35,060 nucleotides of DNA, taken from NCBI GenBank assembly GCA_024638815.1, contig JAHEJM010000008.1:1-35060 (forward strand). Reading direction: 5' to 3'. Position numbers and translations under genes: made by a program. This document shows positions 14,770 through 22,809 of this stretch, in pieces. Within the stretch, counting starts at the first letter, position 1. Every line of letters begins with the position of its first letter. The notes beneath the pieces are model-generated. The model saw nothing but the letters and a program-made list of their open reading frames with translations. It was not told the DNA's origin and made no database searches. Origin of the DNA: Acidimicrobiales bacterium (GTDB lineage Bacteria; Actinomycetota; Acidimicrobiia; Acidimicrobiales; SZUA-35).

Positions 14770-16056
14770 ATGACCATCACCGAAGAAAGCCAGCTCGATC
14801 GCCTGCCCCGACGCCACGCCGTACTCCGTATGAGCGAGGTTCGGGCCGCCGAACTGATGGCCGACGAAGGCGGACCGATCGGCGGTGAGAACGATCAGAC
14901 CATGCTGATCAACATGGGCCCGTCCCACCCGTCGACCCACGGCGTGCTGCGGTTGATGTTGGAGATGGACGGGGAAACCGTGTTGCGGTCCAAGCCGGTG
15001 GTGGGCTACCTCCACACCGGCATGGAGAAGCAGGCCGAGGCCCTCACCTATCTCCAGGGTCCGACCAACGTGACCCGAATGGACTACGCAGCGCCCCTGT
15101 TCAACGAGCTGGTGTTCTCGTTGGCCACCGAGGAACTGATCGGTATCGAGATCCCGCCCCGGGCCACCTGGATTCGCATGCTGATGTGCGAAATGAACCG
15201 CATCTCGTCCCACCTGCTGTTCATGGCCACCAACGGCATGGACCTCGGTGCGGTGTCGATGATGATCTACGGCTGGCGGGAGCGGGAACAGGTGCTTCGC
15301 TTCTTCCAGGCGGTCACCGGTCTACGCATGAACCACAACTACATCCGGCCCGGTGGTGTGGCCGCCGACCTGCCCGACGGTTGGCGGGACGATGTGCTCT
15401 ATCTGCTGGACATGCTCCCCCACCGGCTGGAGGAGTACGACATCTTGATGACGGGCCAGCCCATCTGGCGGGACCGCCTCCAGGGAGTCGGTGTCATCAC
15501 CGCCGATGAGGCCGTCGCCCTGTCCGCCACCGGCCCTATTCTCCGCTCCACCGGAATGGCCTGGGACTTGCGCCGGGACATGCCCTATCTCGCCTATCCC
15601 GAGGTCGAGTTCGACGTGGTGGTGGGAAGCTACGGCGATTCCTTCGACCGCTACGCCATCCGGCTCAATGAGATCCGGGAGTCGATGCGCATCGTGCGCC
15701 AATGTCTGGAGAGGATGCCGGAGGGTGACTTCCGGGCCCAGGATGCGAAAGTCACTCCGCCGCCCCGATCCCGGATCGACGAGTCGATGGAGGCCCTGAT
15801 CCACCACTTCAAGATCTTCACCGAGGGGTTCAAGGTCCCCGAGGGCGAGGTCTATGTGGCGGTAGAGTCTCCCCGTGGCGAGTTGGGCTGCTACCTGGTG
15901 TCCGACGGCGGAGCGCAACCCTACCGGATGCACATCCGAGGACCGAGCTTCGTCAATCTCCAGACCCTGCCCCACATGATGGCCGACGGTCTGCTGGCCG
16001 ACGCGGTGGCCATCATCTCCAGCGTGGACCCGATTCTTGGAGAGGTGGATCGATGA
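14770..16056 (+). CDS. nuoD: NADH-quinone oxidoreductase subunit D
   Basis: NuoD (49-kDa subunit) forms the quinone-binding cavity with NuoB. The 428-residue product carries NMGPSHPSTHGVLRL (H53, H57), GYLHTGMEKQAEALTYLQ (Y94) and the closing DPILGEVDR tail that is conserved across complex I and related [NiFe]-hydrogenase large subunits. ATG 14770 was chosen over the in-frame start 63 bases upstream because GGGAG precedes it and upstream codons overlap nuoC. The last eleven codons, stop included, are repeated about 104 bases downstream with only synonymous changes in the ten sense codons; see the separate entry and finding. The stop overlaps the ATG of a 35-codon mini-ORF (ATGA). Confidence 0.97.
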   Translation: MTITEESQLDRLPRRHAVLRMSEVRAAELMADEGGPIGGENDQTMLINMGPSHPSTHGVLRLMLEMDGETVLRSKPVVGYLHTGMEKQAEALTYLQGPTNVTRMDYAAPLFNELVFSLATEELIGIEIPPRATWIRMLMCEMNRISSHLLFMATNGMDLGAVSMMIYGWREREQVLRFFQAVTGLRMNHNYIRPGGVAADLPDGWRDDVLYLLDMLPHRLEEYDILMTGQPIWRDRLQGVGVITADEAVALSATGPILRSTGMAWDLRRDMPYLAYPEVEFDVVVGSYGDSFDRYAIRLNEIRESMRIVRQCLERMPEGDFRAQDAKVTPPPRSRIDESMEALIHHFKIFTEGFKVPEGEVYVAVESPRGELGCYLVSDGGAQPYRMHIRGPSFVNLQTLPHMMADGLLADAVAIISSVDPILGEVDR

Positions 16057-16160
16057 TTGCAGCGGTTTTGCAGCCGGCGATGTTTCGGCCGGAGGCCGAA
16101 ACTCGGTTAGCGAGCGAGGCGAGCGGCGTGGACCCGATCTTGGGAGAAGTAGACCGATAG
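16053..16160 (+). CDS. 35-codon mini-ORF between nuoD and nuoE
   Basis: The ATG overlaps the nuoD stop (ATGA) and the TAG overlaps the nuoE start by one base (TAGTG). The first 25 codons cover a hairpin element and give a peptide starting MIAAVLQPAMFRPEAETRL. The last ten repeat the NuoD C-terminus VDPILGEVDR. Translation would couple NuoD and NuoE synthesis and place a ribosome-binding-like GGGAGAAG before nuoE. It could be a real short peptide, a scar of recombination, or a way of re-joining nuoD to its tail by -1 frameshifting. There is no proof that the peptide is stable. Confidence 0.35.
   Translation: MIAAVLQPAMFRPEAETRLASEASGVDPILGEVDR
16082..16102. repeat. Hairpin element 1 (nuoD/nuoE junction)
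   Basis: Perfect 9-bp arms GTTTCGGCC and GGCCGAAAC enclose a GGA loop. It is followed by GCGAGCGAGGCGAGCG. Read on the minus strand, the order CTCGCTCGC, then GAGTTTCGGCC, then the return arm resembles element 3 at 22736. Confidence 0.7.
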
Positions 16161-16780
16161 TGAGCAGACTCAGTGCGGCCAATGTGTTGTTGGCCAAGGA
16201 AATCATCGCCCGCTACCCCCGCCCCAAATCGGCCCTTCTCCCGTTGTTGCACCTGGCTCAGGAGCAGGACGGCTATGTGGCCGAGGACGCCATGGAACAC
16301 ATCGCCGAGCTGATCGGGGTGACTGCGGCCGAGGTGTTGGGTACCTGCTCGTTCTACGAGATGTTCAAGCGGGAGCCGGTGGGTCGGTACATGATCAACA
16401 TCTGCACCAACATTTCGTGTCAGCTGATGGGGGGTGAGGAGCTCCTGCATCACGCCGAGGAGAGGCTGGGGGTCCGACCCGGTGGTACCACCGAGGACGG
16501 CATGTTCACCCTCGAAGACGTGGAGTGCATCGCCGCATGCACCGAGGCTCCGTGCCTCCAGGTCAACTACCGCTACGAGTACCACGTCGACAACGAGCGC
16601 TTCGACGAACTCGTCGACGAATTGGCCAGGGGGTCACGTCACGACATCCCGCGTCATGGCACTCTGGGCCGGGTCCGCCAGCATCTCGACCCGGAGCGGG
16701 CGGCCGGTATCAGGGCGCCCGAATCGACCGGCGAACCCCAGTGGTACACCTCCCGCAAGCCGAAGGAGGAGGCGAGATAA
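16160..16780 (+). CDS. nuoE: NADH-quinone oxidoreductase subunit E
   Basis: NuoE (24-kDa) carries the [2Fe-2S] cluster N1a beside the FMN subunit. The 206-residue product has ligands CTNISC (C82, C87) and ECIAAC (C123, C127). The thioredoxin-like core ends near 155 and is followed by a basic tail of about 50 residues (GTLGRVRQHLDPERAAGI and more). GTG 16160 was chosen because the product then begins MSRLSAANVLLAKEIIARYP, as in relatives; codons further upstream belong to the mini-ORF region. The stop TAA overlaps the ATG of the next mini-ORF (TAATG). Confidence 0.95.
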   Translation: MSRLSAANVLLAKEIIARYPRPKSALLPLLHLAQEQDGYVAEDAMEHIAELIGVTAAEVLGTCSFYEMFKREPVGRYMINICTNISCQLMGGEELLHHAEERLGVRPGGTTEDGMFTLEDVECIAACTEAPCLQVNYRYEYHVDNERFDELVDELARGSRHDIPRHGTLGRVRQHLDPERAAGIRAPESTGEPQWYTSRKPKEEAR

Positions 16781-16854
16781 TGTCCGTGTTCTCGCTCCGC
16801 TCGAACCCCGAGTTGCTTCGCAACTCGACAGCAGCCTGGAGGGCGCGAGGCTGA
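16780..16854 (+). CDS. 24-codon mini-ORF between nuoE and nuoF
   Basis: The ATG overlaps the nuoE stop (TAATG) and the TGA overlaps the nuoF start (TGATG), so the mini-ORF bridges two genes with a one-base overlap at each end. The peptide begins MSVFSLRSNPELLRNSTAAW and spans a hairpin. A GGAGG sequence for nuoF lies inside it. No family is recognised. The bridging geometry suggests that ribosomes travel through it, but a short peptide product may have no function of its own. Confidence 0.35.
   Translation: MSVFSLRSNPELLRNSTAAWRARG
16809..16827. repeat. Hairpin element 2 (nuoE/nuoF junction)
   Basis: Perfect 8-bp arms CGAGTTGC and GCAACTCG enclose a TTC loop. CTCGC (16791-16795) and GCGAG (16845-16849) bracket the hairpin at a distance. 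It shares the CTCGC and CCGAGTT parts with elements 1 and 3 but has different arm tips. Confidence 0.65.
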
Positions 16855-18284
16855 TGCCTACCAACGACTATGTGGCTCATGCCGTCGGCTATGTCGACAA
16901 CGAGGGTCCGAAGATCGTCACCAGTCGATTCTCCGACCCCGACAGCTACACCCTGGATCGGTACGAGGCCACCGGCGGATACAACGCGACCCGGGCCGTG
17001 CTCCAGATGAACCCGGCCGATGTCCACTCCCAGGTCAGGGACGCCGTGCTGCTGGGGCGGGGCGGTGCCGGTTTCCCCGCCGGTGTCAAATGGGGGTTCA
17101 TGCCCCCGATCTGGCCCCGGTACCTGGTCGTCAACGGTGACGAGTCCGAGCCCGGCACCTACAAGGACCGCCTCCTCATGGAGCGCGATCCTCACCAGCT
17201 CATCGAGGGCTGCCTCATCACCTGCTACGCCCTGGGTCTCAACACGTGCTTCCTCTACGTTCGGGGTGAGATGGCGTTGGCTCAGGAACGCCTCGCTCGG
17301 GCTTTGAACGACGCCTACGCCGCCGGTTATGTGGGCAGAAACATGTTCGGGACCGACGTCGGCATCGACGTCGTGCTGACCTGGGGAGCCGGCGCCTACA
17401 TCGTGGGTGAGGAGACCGCCCTCATCGAATCGCTGGAAGGCAATCGGGGTATGCCCCGACTGAAGCCCCCGTTCTTCCCTGCGGCCAAGGGCCTCTACAT
17501 GAAGCCCACGATCGTCAACAACGTCGAGACCCTTGCCAACGTGCCGTGGATCGTGCTCAACGGAGCCGACGCCTACAAGAGGTACGGCTCCGAGCGTTCG
17601 CCCGGCACCCGAATGCTGGCCATCAGCGGCCATGTCAACAGACCCGGGGTCTACGAGGTCGAGCAGGGCAAGGTTACCTTCCGGGAGCTGTTCTACGGTG
17701 ACAACTACTGCCAGGGCATCCGGGACGGCAACGAGCTGAAGATGTTCATCCCCGGTGGTGGATCGGCCCCATGGTTCTTCCCCGAGCAGCTCGATCTGCC
17801 GCTGGAGGCGGCCGATGTCGGGGCCGCCGGTTCCATGCTCGGATCGGGAGCAATTGTGGTCATGGACGAGACGACCGATGCGGTTCGGGCCTGCCTGCGG
17901 GTGGTTCGTTTTTTCGCCCGGGAGTCGTGTGGCAAGTGCACGCCGTGCCGGGAGGGGACCAACTGGGAGGAGAAGATCCTCCAGCGCATCGATGACGGCT
18001 ACGGCCGGCTCGAGGACATCGACCTGCTGTTGGACATCGGATCCCAGATCAGCCCCGGCAACTATCCCACGGCCTCGTTCGAGGCCGAGGGCCTCGAGGC
18101 CAACCCGTTCCCGCCCAAGCAGACCACGATCTGCCCGCTCGGACCGTCGTCCGTGGCCCCCATCACCTCCGCCATTCGCCGCTTCCGCCATGAATTCGAG
18201 GAGAAAATCGCAGCGTCGGCCCTGACCAACGGCCACCACGGCGACGCCGACCACGATGAGCATCCCGAGGAGGTGAGCGCGTGA
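16854..18284 (+). CDS. nuoF: NADH-quinone oxidoreductase subunit F
   Basis: NuoF (51-kDa) binds NADH and FMN and holds the [4Fe-4S] cluster N3. The 476-residue product has the FMN loop GRGGAGFPAGVKW (69-80), the NADH-binding region GAGAYIVGEETALIESLEG (about 178-196), and cluster ligands ESCGKCTPC (C359, C362, C365) with C427 in TTICPLG. The start ATG 16854 overlaps the mini-ORF stop; the frame is open upstream but those codons overlap nuoE. The C-terminal extension is His/Asp/Glu-rich. The stop overlaps the nuoG start (GTGA). Confidence 0.97.
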   Translation: MPTNDYVAHAVGYVDNEGPKIVTSRFSDPDSYTLDRYEATGGYNATRAVLQMNPADVHSQVRDAVLLGRGGAGFPAGVKWGFMPPIWPRYLVVNGDESEPGTYKDRLLMERDPHQLIEGCLITCYALGLNTCFLYVRGEMALAQERLARALNDAYAAGYVGRNMFGTDVGIDVVLTWGAGAYIVGEETALIESLEGNRGMPRLKPPFFPAAKGLYMKPTIVNNVETLANVPWIVLNGADAYKRYGSERSPGTRMLAISGHVNRPGVYEVEQGKVTFRELFYGDNYCQGIRDGNELKMFIPGGGSAPWFFPEQLDLPLEAADVGAAGSMLGSGAIVVMDETTDAVRACLRVVRFFARESCGKCTPCREGTNWEEKILQRIDDGYGRLEDIDLLLDIGSQISPGNYPTASFEAEGLEANPFPPKQTTICPLGPSSVAPITSAIRRFRHEFEEKIAASALTNGHHGDADHDEHPEEVSA

Positions 18285-20788
18285 CATCTACCGAAGCGAG
18301 CACCGGCGTACCCTTCACCCTCAACGGCGAGGACTTCGAGGCCGACAACGGTGAGCTGCTGATCGACGCCGCCGAGCGCCACGGGGTACACATCCCCCGG
18401 TTCTGTCATCACCCCAGGATGAAGCCGGTCGGCATGTGCCGCATGTGCCTGGTCGAGGTCGACACCGGCCGGGGCCCTGCCCTGCAGCCGAGCTGCATGC
18501 TGCCCGTCACCCCGGAGATGAAGGTCGAGACGGAGTCCGAGGCCACGAAGCAGGCCCAAGACGGTGTGCTCGAGTTCCTGCTGGCCAACCATCCCCTCGA
18601 CTGCCCGGTGTGTGACAAGGGCGGCGAGTGTCCCCTCCAGGACAACGCCTACGCCTACGGCCCGGGCGAGAGCCGGTTCGTGGAGGAGAAGCGGCATTTC
18701 GAGAAGCCGATTCCCATCAGCGACCTGGTCCACCTCGACCGTGAGCGCTGCATCCTGTGCGACCGGTGCACCCGGTTCGCCTCCGAGGTGGCCGGCGACC
18801 CTCTGATCCACTTCATCGACCGGGGGTCCCAGACCCAGGTCAATACCTTTCCCGACCACCCCTTCTCCTCCTACTTCAGCGGCAACACGGTGCAGATCTG
18901 CCCGGTCGGTGCCCTGACTGCAGCCCCCTACCGGTTCAAGGCCCGACCCTGGGATCTCGAGGCCGTCGAATCGACCTCCATGATCGACACCGCCGGGGCC
19001 CGGGTGGTGCTCCAGTCGTCCCAGGACAAGCTGGTCCGGATCCTCGGGGTCGACAGCGACGCCGTGAACTGGAGCTGGCTGTCGGACAAGGACCGCTTCA
19101 TCTACGAGGCCAACACTTCCGAGAATCGCATTGTCGAGCCCCGGATATGGTCCAACGACACCCATCGCTCGGTGCGATGGACCGAGGCCACCAAGGTCGC
19201 GGCCCGAGCGTTGCGCATCGACCCCGAACGGGTGGCCGCCATCGGCGGGGCCAGGCTCAGCCTGGAGAGCCAGTACGCCTGGACCAAACTGCTCAAGGGT
19301 GTGATCGGTACCGACAACGCCGATGCCCAGCTGGGCGACGGTATTCCCGGAGCCCTGGTGCTCGGCGTGGAGCGGGCCACCATCGCCCATGCCTGTCAAC
19401 CGGGCAGTGTCATCGTCCTGGTCGGTCCCGATCCCAAGGAGGAGCTGCCCACCCTCTATCTACGGCTACGCCACGCCGTCGTCGAGGACGGGGTGAAGCT
19501 CGTCGAGATCACGCCTCGGGCCACGAGCCTGTCGGAGTTGGCGTCGGTCCGGCTTCGGGCCACGCCCGGCACCGTGGGCCAAGTGGTGAACGCCATCGTC
19601 ACCGAGAGCTTCGACCAGCCGATCGGCGGGGTCGACGGCTCCCGGCTCCGGGCCGCCCATAGACTGTTGACCTCCGACAGCCCGGTAACCATGGTCTTCG
19701 GTCGGTCCAACCTGGCCGAATCGGCTCGATACATCGCCGATGCCGTCGGTGGCATCAAGCGGCTGCGGGAAGACGCCGCCTTCCTTCCCGCCCTGCGACG
19801 AGGCAACGTCCACGGCGCCCTGGAAATGGGGTTGACCCCCGGGTTCCTGCCGGGAGCGGTCCGCAACCGGCGCTCGGTGTTCGGCAACTGGGCCAGTACC
19901 CCCGACTTCGAGGGCAAGGACACCGACGGTATCCTCCGGGCGGCGGTAGCCGGCGACATCGACACCCTGGTGCTGTTGGGGGCCGACCCCATGGCCGATT
20001 TCCCCGACCGTCAGCTGGCCGAAGAGGCTCTGGACAACGTCGGCACCATCATCGCCGTCGACACCTTCCTCACCGAGTCGTCCCGCCGGTCCGACATCGT
20101 GTTGCCGGCGGCGATGTTCGGGGAGCACGACGGCACCTTCCTCAATCTGGAGCGACGGCTGAGCCCGATACGGGCCAAGGTCACCGCCCCCGGCCTGTGT
20201 CGGCCCGACTGGATGATCGCCGCCGAGCTGTCGCTGGCCGTCGGCCCCGATCTCGGGTTCGCCAGTTTGGACGAGCTGCGGGCCGAGATGAGCCAGGTCA
20301 TCGGTTCGCTCGAGGATCTCGACTGGGATGCCCTGGCCTCGGCCGACGACGGGCCGATCATCGTTCCCCGGCGGAACTGGGATCTCGAGTTCGGTGATCC
20401 CGCCGCATTGCCCGCCGTGTCCAGCTACGGTTTTCGACTGGTGGTGGACCGAAAGCTGTGGGACGAAGGCACGATGATCCAGGAGTCGGCGTCGCTGGCC
20501 AAGCTCGCCCCCCGAGCCGAACTCCGCCTGTCGCCGGCCGATGTCCAGCTCATGGAGCTGTCGAATCAGACCCATGTCACTGTGGATCAGGGCGAGGTCT
20601 CGTTCGATCTGCCGTTCGTGGCCGATCCGGCCGTGGCGCCCCGCACCGCCTGGTTGCCGGCCCGACTCCCGGGCTTCGACGTGCGCAGGCTGTTGGCCGC
20701 CGGCCGGTCCATCACCAATGTCCGGCTCCGCATTCCCGACCACGGCGAAAGCGATCACGACGGCGGCTCGGAGGTACGCCATGGGTGA
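18281..20788 (+). CDS. nuoG: NADH-quinone oxidoreductase subunit G, lacking the N7 ligands
   Basis: NuoG (75-kDa) carries several clusters. The 835-residue product has the [2Fe-2S] N1b ligands (C42, C53, C56, C72), the HX3CX2CX5C site of N5 (H104, C108, C111, C117) and the N4 ligands (C157, C160, C163, C207). At about 225-240, where E. coli NuoG carries a CX2CX3C set for N7, the sequence reads VESTSMIDTAGARVV, so N7 is absent. A degenerate molybdopterin-oxidoreductase fold follows to the end without a molybdenum ligand. The GTG start is placed eight bases after AGGAGG and overlaps the nuoF stop. Confidence 0.96.
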   Translation: MTSTEASTGVPFTLNGEDFEADNGELLIDAAERHGVHIPRFCHHPRMKPVGMCRMCLVEVDTGRGPALQPSCMLPVTPEMKVETESEATKQAQDGVLEFLLANHPLDCPVCDKGGECPLQDNAYAYGPGESRFVEEKRHFEKPIPISDLVHLDRERCILCDRCTRFASEVAGDPLIHFIDRGSQTQVNTFPDHPFSSYFSGNTVQICPVGALTAAPYRFKARPWDLEAVESTSMIDTAGARVVLQSSQDKLVRILGVDSDAVNWSWLSDKDRFIYEANTSENRIVEPRIWSNDTHRSVRWTEATKVAARALRIDPERVAAIGGARLSLESQYAWTKLLKGVIGTDNADAQLGDGIPGALVLGVERATIAHACQPGSVIVLVGPDPKEELPTLYLRLRHAVVEDGVKLVEITPRATSLSELASVRLRATPGTVGQVVNAIVTESFDQPIGGVDGSRLRAAHRLLTSDSPVTMVFGRSNLAESARYIADAVGGIKRLREDAAFLPALRRGNVHGALEMGLTPGFLPGAVRNRRSVFGNWASTPDFEGKDTDGILRAAVAGDIDTLVLLGADPMADFPDRQLAEEALDNVGTIIAVDTFLTESSRRSDIVLPAAMFGEHDGTFLNLERRLSPIRAKVTAPGLCRPDWMIAAELSLAVGPDLGFASLDELRAEMSQVIGSLEDLDWDALASADDGPIIVPRRNWDLEFGDPAALPAVSSYGFRLVVDRKLWDEGTMIQESASLAKLAPRAELRLSPADVQLMELSNQTHVTVDQGEVSFDLPFVADPAVAPRTAWLPARLPGFDVRRLLAAGRSITNVRLRIPDHGESDHDGGSEVRHG

Positions 20789-22040
20789 GCCCTATCTGGC
20801 CAACGGGGTGGACTGGGGCGACCTGGTCCTGGCCGTGGGCAAGGCGGTCATCGCCTTCGCCGTGCTGCTGGTGGCCGTCATGTTGATGGTGTGGTTCGAG
20901 CGGAAGGTGGTGGGTCGGCTCCAGAACCGGCTCGGGCCCAATGTGGCCGGCCCCTTCGGTTTGCTGCAGACGTTGGCCGACGGTATGAAGCTGTTCTTCA
21001 AAGAGGACATCATCCCCACCCGGGCCGACCGTTTCGTCTTCCAGCTCGCTCCCTACCTGTCCCTGATTCCCGCATTTCTGACCTTCGCCATCATCCCGGT
21101 CGCCGGAGACTTCTCCGACGGCGGGAACGGCTCGGTCACCATCTTCGGTCGGGAAACCTTCATCCAGGTGGCCGACCTGCCGGTGGGCATCCTGTTCTTC
21201 CTGGCCATGAGTTCACTGGCGGTCTACGGCATCATGCTGGCCGGCTGGTCGTCGGGTTCCAAGTACCCGTTGTTGGGCTCGGTTCGGGCAACGGCCCAGG
21301 CCATCTCCTACGAGGCCGCCCTCGGCCTGTCGCTGGCCGCCGTGCTGCTGGTCTCGGGCACCCTCAGCACCAATGGCATAGTTCAGGCCCAGGCCGGCGA
21401 AGGATTCCTCGGCATCATCCCCCGTTGGAACCTGATCATCACCGGTTTCGTGCCCTTCGTCGTGTTCCTGATCGCCGGTACCGCCGAGTTGAACCGGCCG
21501 CCGTTCGATCTGGTCGAGGCCGAGCAGGAATTGGTCGGCGGATTCCACACCGAGTATTCCTCCATCCGGTTCGCCCTGTTCTTCCTGGCCGAGTTCATGA
21601 ACACCGTGACCATGTCGGCCATCATCGTCACCTTGTTCTTCGGCGGCCCGGCCGGCCCCAACCTCGGCTTCCTCCCCGGCTGGCTGTGGGGCTTCGTCTG
21701 GTTCTTCCTCAAACTGCTGGTGTTCCTGTTCACCTTCGTCTGGTTCCGGGCCACCCTTCCCCGGCTCCGCTACGACCAGCTCATGGACCTGGGTTGGAAG
21801 GTGCTCATCCCGGTGTCGCTGGCGTGGCTGCTGGTGCTGGCCGCCGTTCGCCTGGTCCGGGGCGGGCAGATCGATCTGGTCACCGACGACTTCGGCAACA
21901 CCCTGCTGGTGATCGTCGCCTGCTTCGCCGTGCTGGTCATCGGGGGCACCCTGCTGTCGATGGCCATCCGGGCCGCCCGGCAGGAGCGTCTGGCCGAGAA
22001 GGGTCTGATCGCCGTCCCCTCCGAGGGGACAAGGAGCTGA
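20781..22040 (+). CDS. nuoH: NADH-quinone oxidoreductase subunit H
   Basis: NuoH links the quinone cavity to the proton-pumping arm. The 419-residue protein has the signatures FERKVVGRLQNRLGPN (about 40-55), FKEDIIPTRADR, and GTAELNRPPFDLVEAEQELVGGF-type acidic loop motifs (about 230-253) that form the E-channel. Eight helices are expected. ATG 20781 follows GGAGG by six bases and overlaps the end of nuoG by eight bases. The length fits actinobacterial members, slightly longer than in E. coli because of a C-terminal helix and tail. Confidence 0.97.
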   Translation: MGEPYLANGVDWGDLVLAVGKAVIAFAVLLVAVMLMVWFERKVVGRLQNRLGPNVAGPFGLLQTLADGMKLFFKEDIIPTRADRFVFQLAPYLSLIPAFLTFAIIPVAGDFSDGGNGSVTIFGRETFIQVADLPVGILFFLAMSSLAVYGIMLAGWSSGSKYPLLGSVRATAQAISYEAALGLSLAAVLLVSGTLSTNGIVQAQAGEGFLGIIPRWNLIITGFVPFVVFLIAGTAELNRPPFDLVEAEQELVGGFHTEYSSIRFALFFLAEFMNTVTMSAIIVTLFFGGPAGPNLGFLPGWLWGFVWFFLKLLVFLFTFVWFRATLPRLRYDQLMDLGWKVLIPVSLAWLLVLAAVRLVRGGQIDLVTDDFGNTLLVIVACFAVLVIGGTLLSMAIRAARQERLAEKGLIAVPSEGTRS

Positions 22041-22042
22041 CC

Positions 22043-22705
22043 ATGGGCTATCTCGAAGGATTCGCCGTCACCCTACGCAAGGTGGCCGAAGGCGTCACCA
22101 CCCGCAACTACCGCGGCGGCAAGGGGGGACGTAGCGACCAGAAGGCACCCAAGCCGCCCCGGCTCCACGGTCGCCACGTGCTGAACCGGTACGAGGACGG
22201 CATGGAGAAGTGCATCGGATGCGAGCTGTGCGCCGGTGTCTGCCCGGCCAAATGCATCTACGTCCGGGGCGCCGAGAACCCGCCCGAGGATCCCAAGTCT
22301 CCGGGCGAGCGTTACGGCTACGTCTACGAGATCAATTATCTGCGCTGCATCCACTGCGATCTCTGTGTCGAGGCCTGCCCCACCGAGGCCATCACCGAGA
22401 CCAAGATGTTCGAGTTCTCGTTCACCAACCGATCCGACGCCATCTACACCAAGGACGAACTGCTGGTGGGTGACGACGGCAAGCCCAAGGATCTCCCGTG
22501 GGAGGACTGGCGCCCTGGTGAGGACGAATACACCTCGGGCTGGATGCGGGCCACGTCACCGTCGGGCAAGGCCGGCTTCGAGGGAAAAGTCGGCTGGTCG
22601 GGTGAGCTGGGCTACGGCGTCCGCAGCCCCGAGCTTGGGCAGAGTGCGGTCGAAATCGAAGAATCTTCGTCCGATGGATCCGACGAGCATGGGGGGCACC
22701 ATTAA
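22043..22705 (+). CDS. nuoI: NADH-quinone oxidoreductase subunit I
   Basis: NuoI (23-kDa) holds clusters N6a and N6b. The 220-residue product has CIGCELCAGVCPAKC (C57, C60, C63, C67) and CIHCDLCVEACP (C102, C105, C108, C112). Two N-terminal helix-like segments contact the membrane arm. The C-terminal 70 residues form an acidic, His-tailed extension (ending DEHGGHH). AAGGAG precedes the ATG. The TAA stop overlaps the ATG of a mini-ORF (TAATG). Confidence 0.97.
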   Translation: MGYLEGFAVTLRKVAEGVTTRNYRGGKGGRSDQKAPKPPRLHGRHVLNRYEDGMEKCIGCELCAGVCPAKCIYVRGAENPPEDPKSPGERYGYVYEINYLRCIHCDLCVEACPTEAITETKMFEFSFTNRSDAIYTKDELLVGDDGKPKDLPWEDWRPGEDEYTSGWMRATSPSGKAGFEGKVGWSGELGYGVRSPELGQSAVEIEESSSDGSDEHGGHH

Positions 22706-22809
22706 TGTACGGCGAGAAGGCGCTCGCCGCCCGGAGTTTCGGCCTTGCGGCCAAAACGTCCCTGCGAGTAGAGGCAGTACTGAATGATCCAGTCGGGGGG
22801 AGAAGCTAG
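22705..22809 (+). CDS. 34-codon mini-ORF between nuoI and nuoJ
   Basis: The ATG overlaps the nuoI stop (TAATG), and the TAG immediately precedes the nuoJ ATG. The peptide begins MYGEKALAARSFGLAAKTSL and includes a hairpin. A GGGGGGAGAAG ribosome-binding sequence for nuoJ lies just inside its end. It is the third case in this operon of a short frame bridging two nuo genes with a hairpin in it. No family is recognised. Confidence 0.35.
   Translation: MYGEKALAARSFGLAAKTSLRVEAVLNDPVGGRS
22736..22757. repeat. Hairpin element 3 (nuoI/nuoJ junction)
   Basis: Arms GTTTCGGCC and GGCCAAAAC pair at eight of nine positions around a TTGC loop. A second stem, GGCGAG (22711-22716) with CTCGCC (22723-22728), lies just upstream, and GCGAG follows at 22764. 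The main arm is identical to that of element 1. Confidence 0.65.

Larger units (their letters stand above)
16024..16160 (+). repeat. Duplicated nuoD 3' end (two 33-bp copies)
   Basis: Copy A (16024-16056) is the true end of nuoD; copy B (16128-16160) closes the mini-ORF before nuoE. Both encode VDPILGEVDR and a stop. The sense codons differ at ATT/ATC, CTT/TTG, GAG/GAA, GTG/GTA and GAT/GAC, and the stops differ (TGA versus TAG). All differences in the ten sense codons are synonymous. Confidence 0.9.

Noticed and set aside
16710..18287. Long minus-strand frame of over 500 codons opposite nuoF
   Set aside because: It mirrors nuoF, has no family motif, and long antisense frames are expected in GC-rich coding DNA. 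The same applies to the long minus frames opposite nuoG, nuoL and nuoM.
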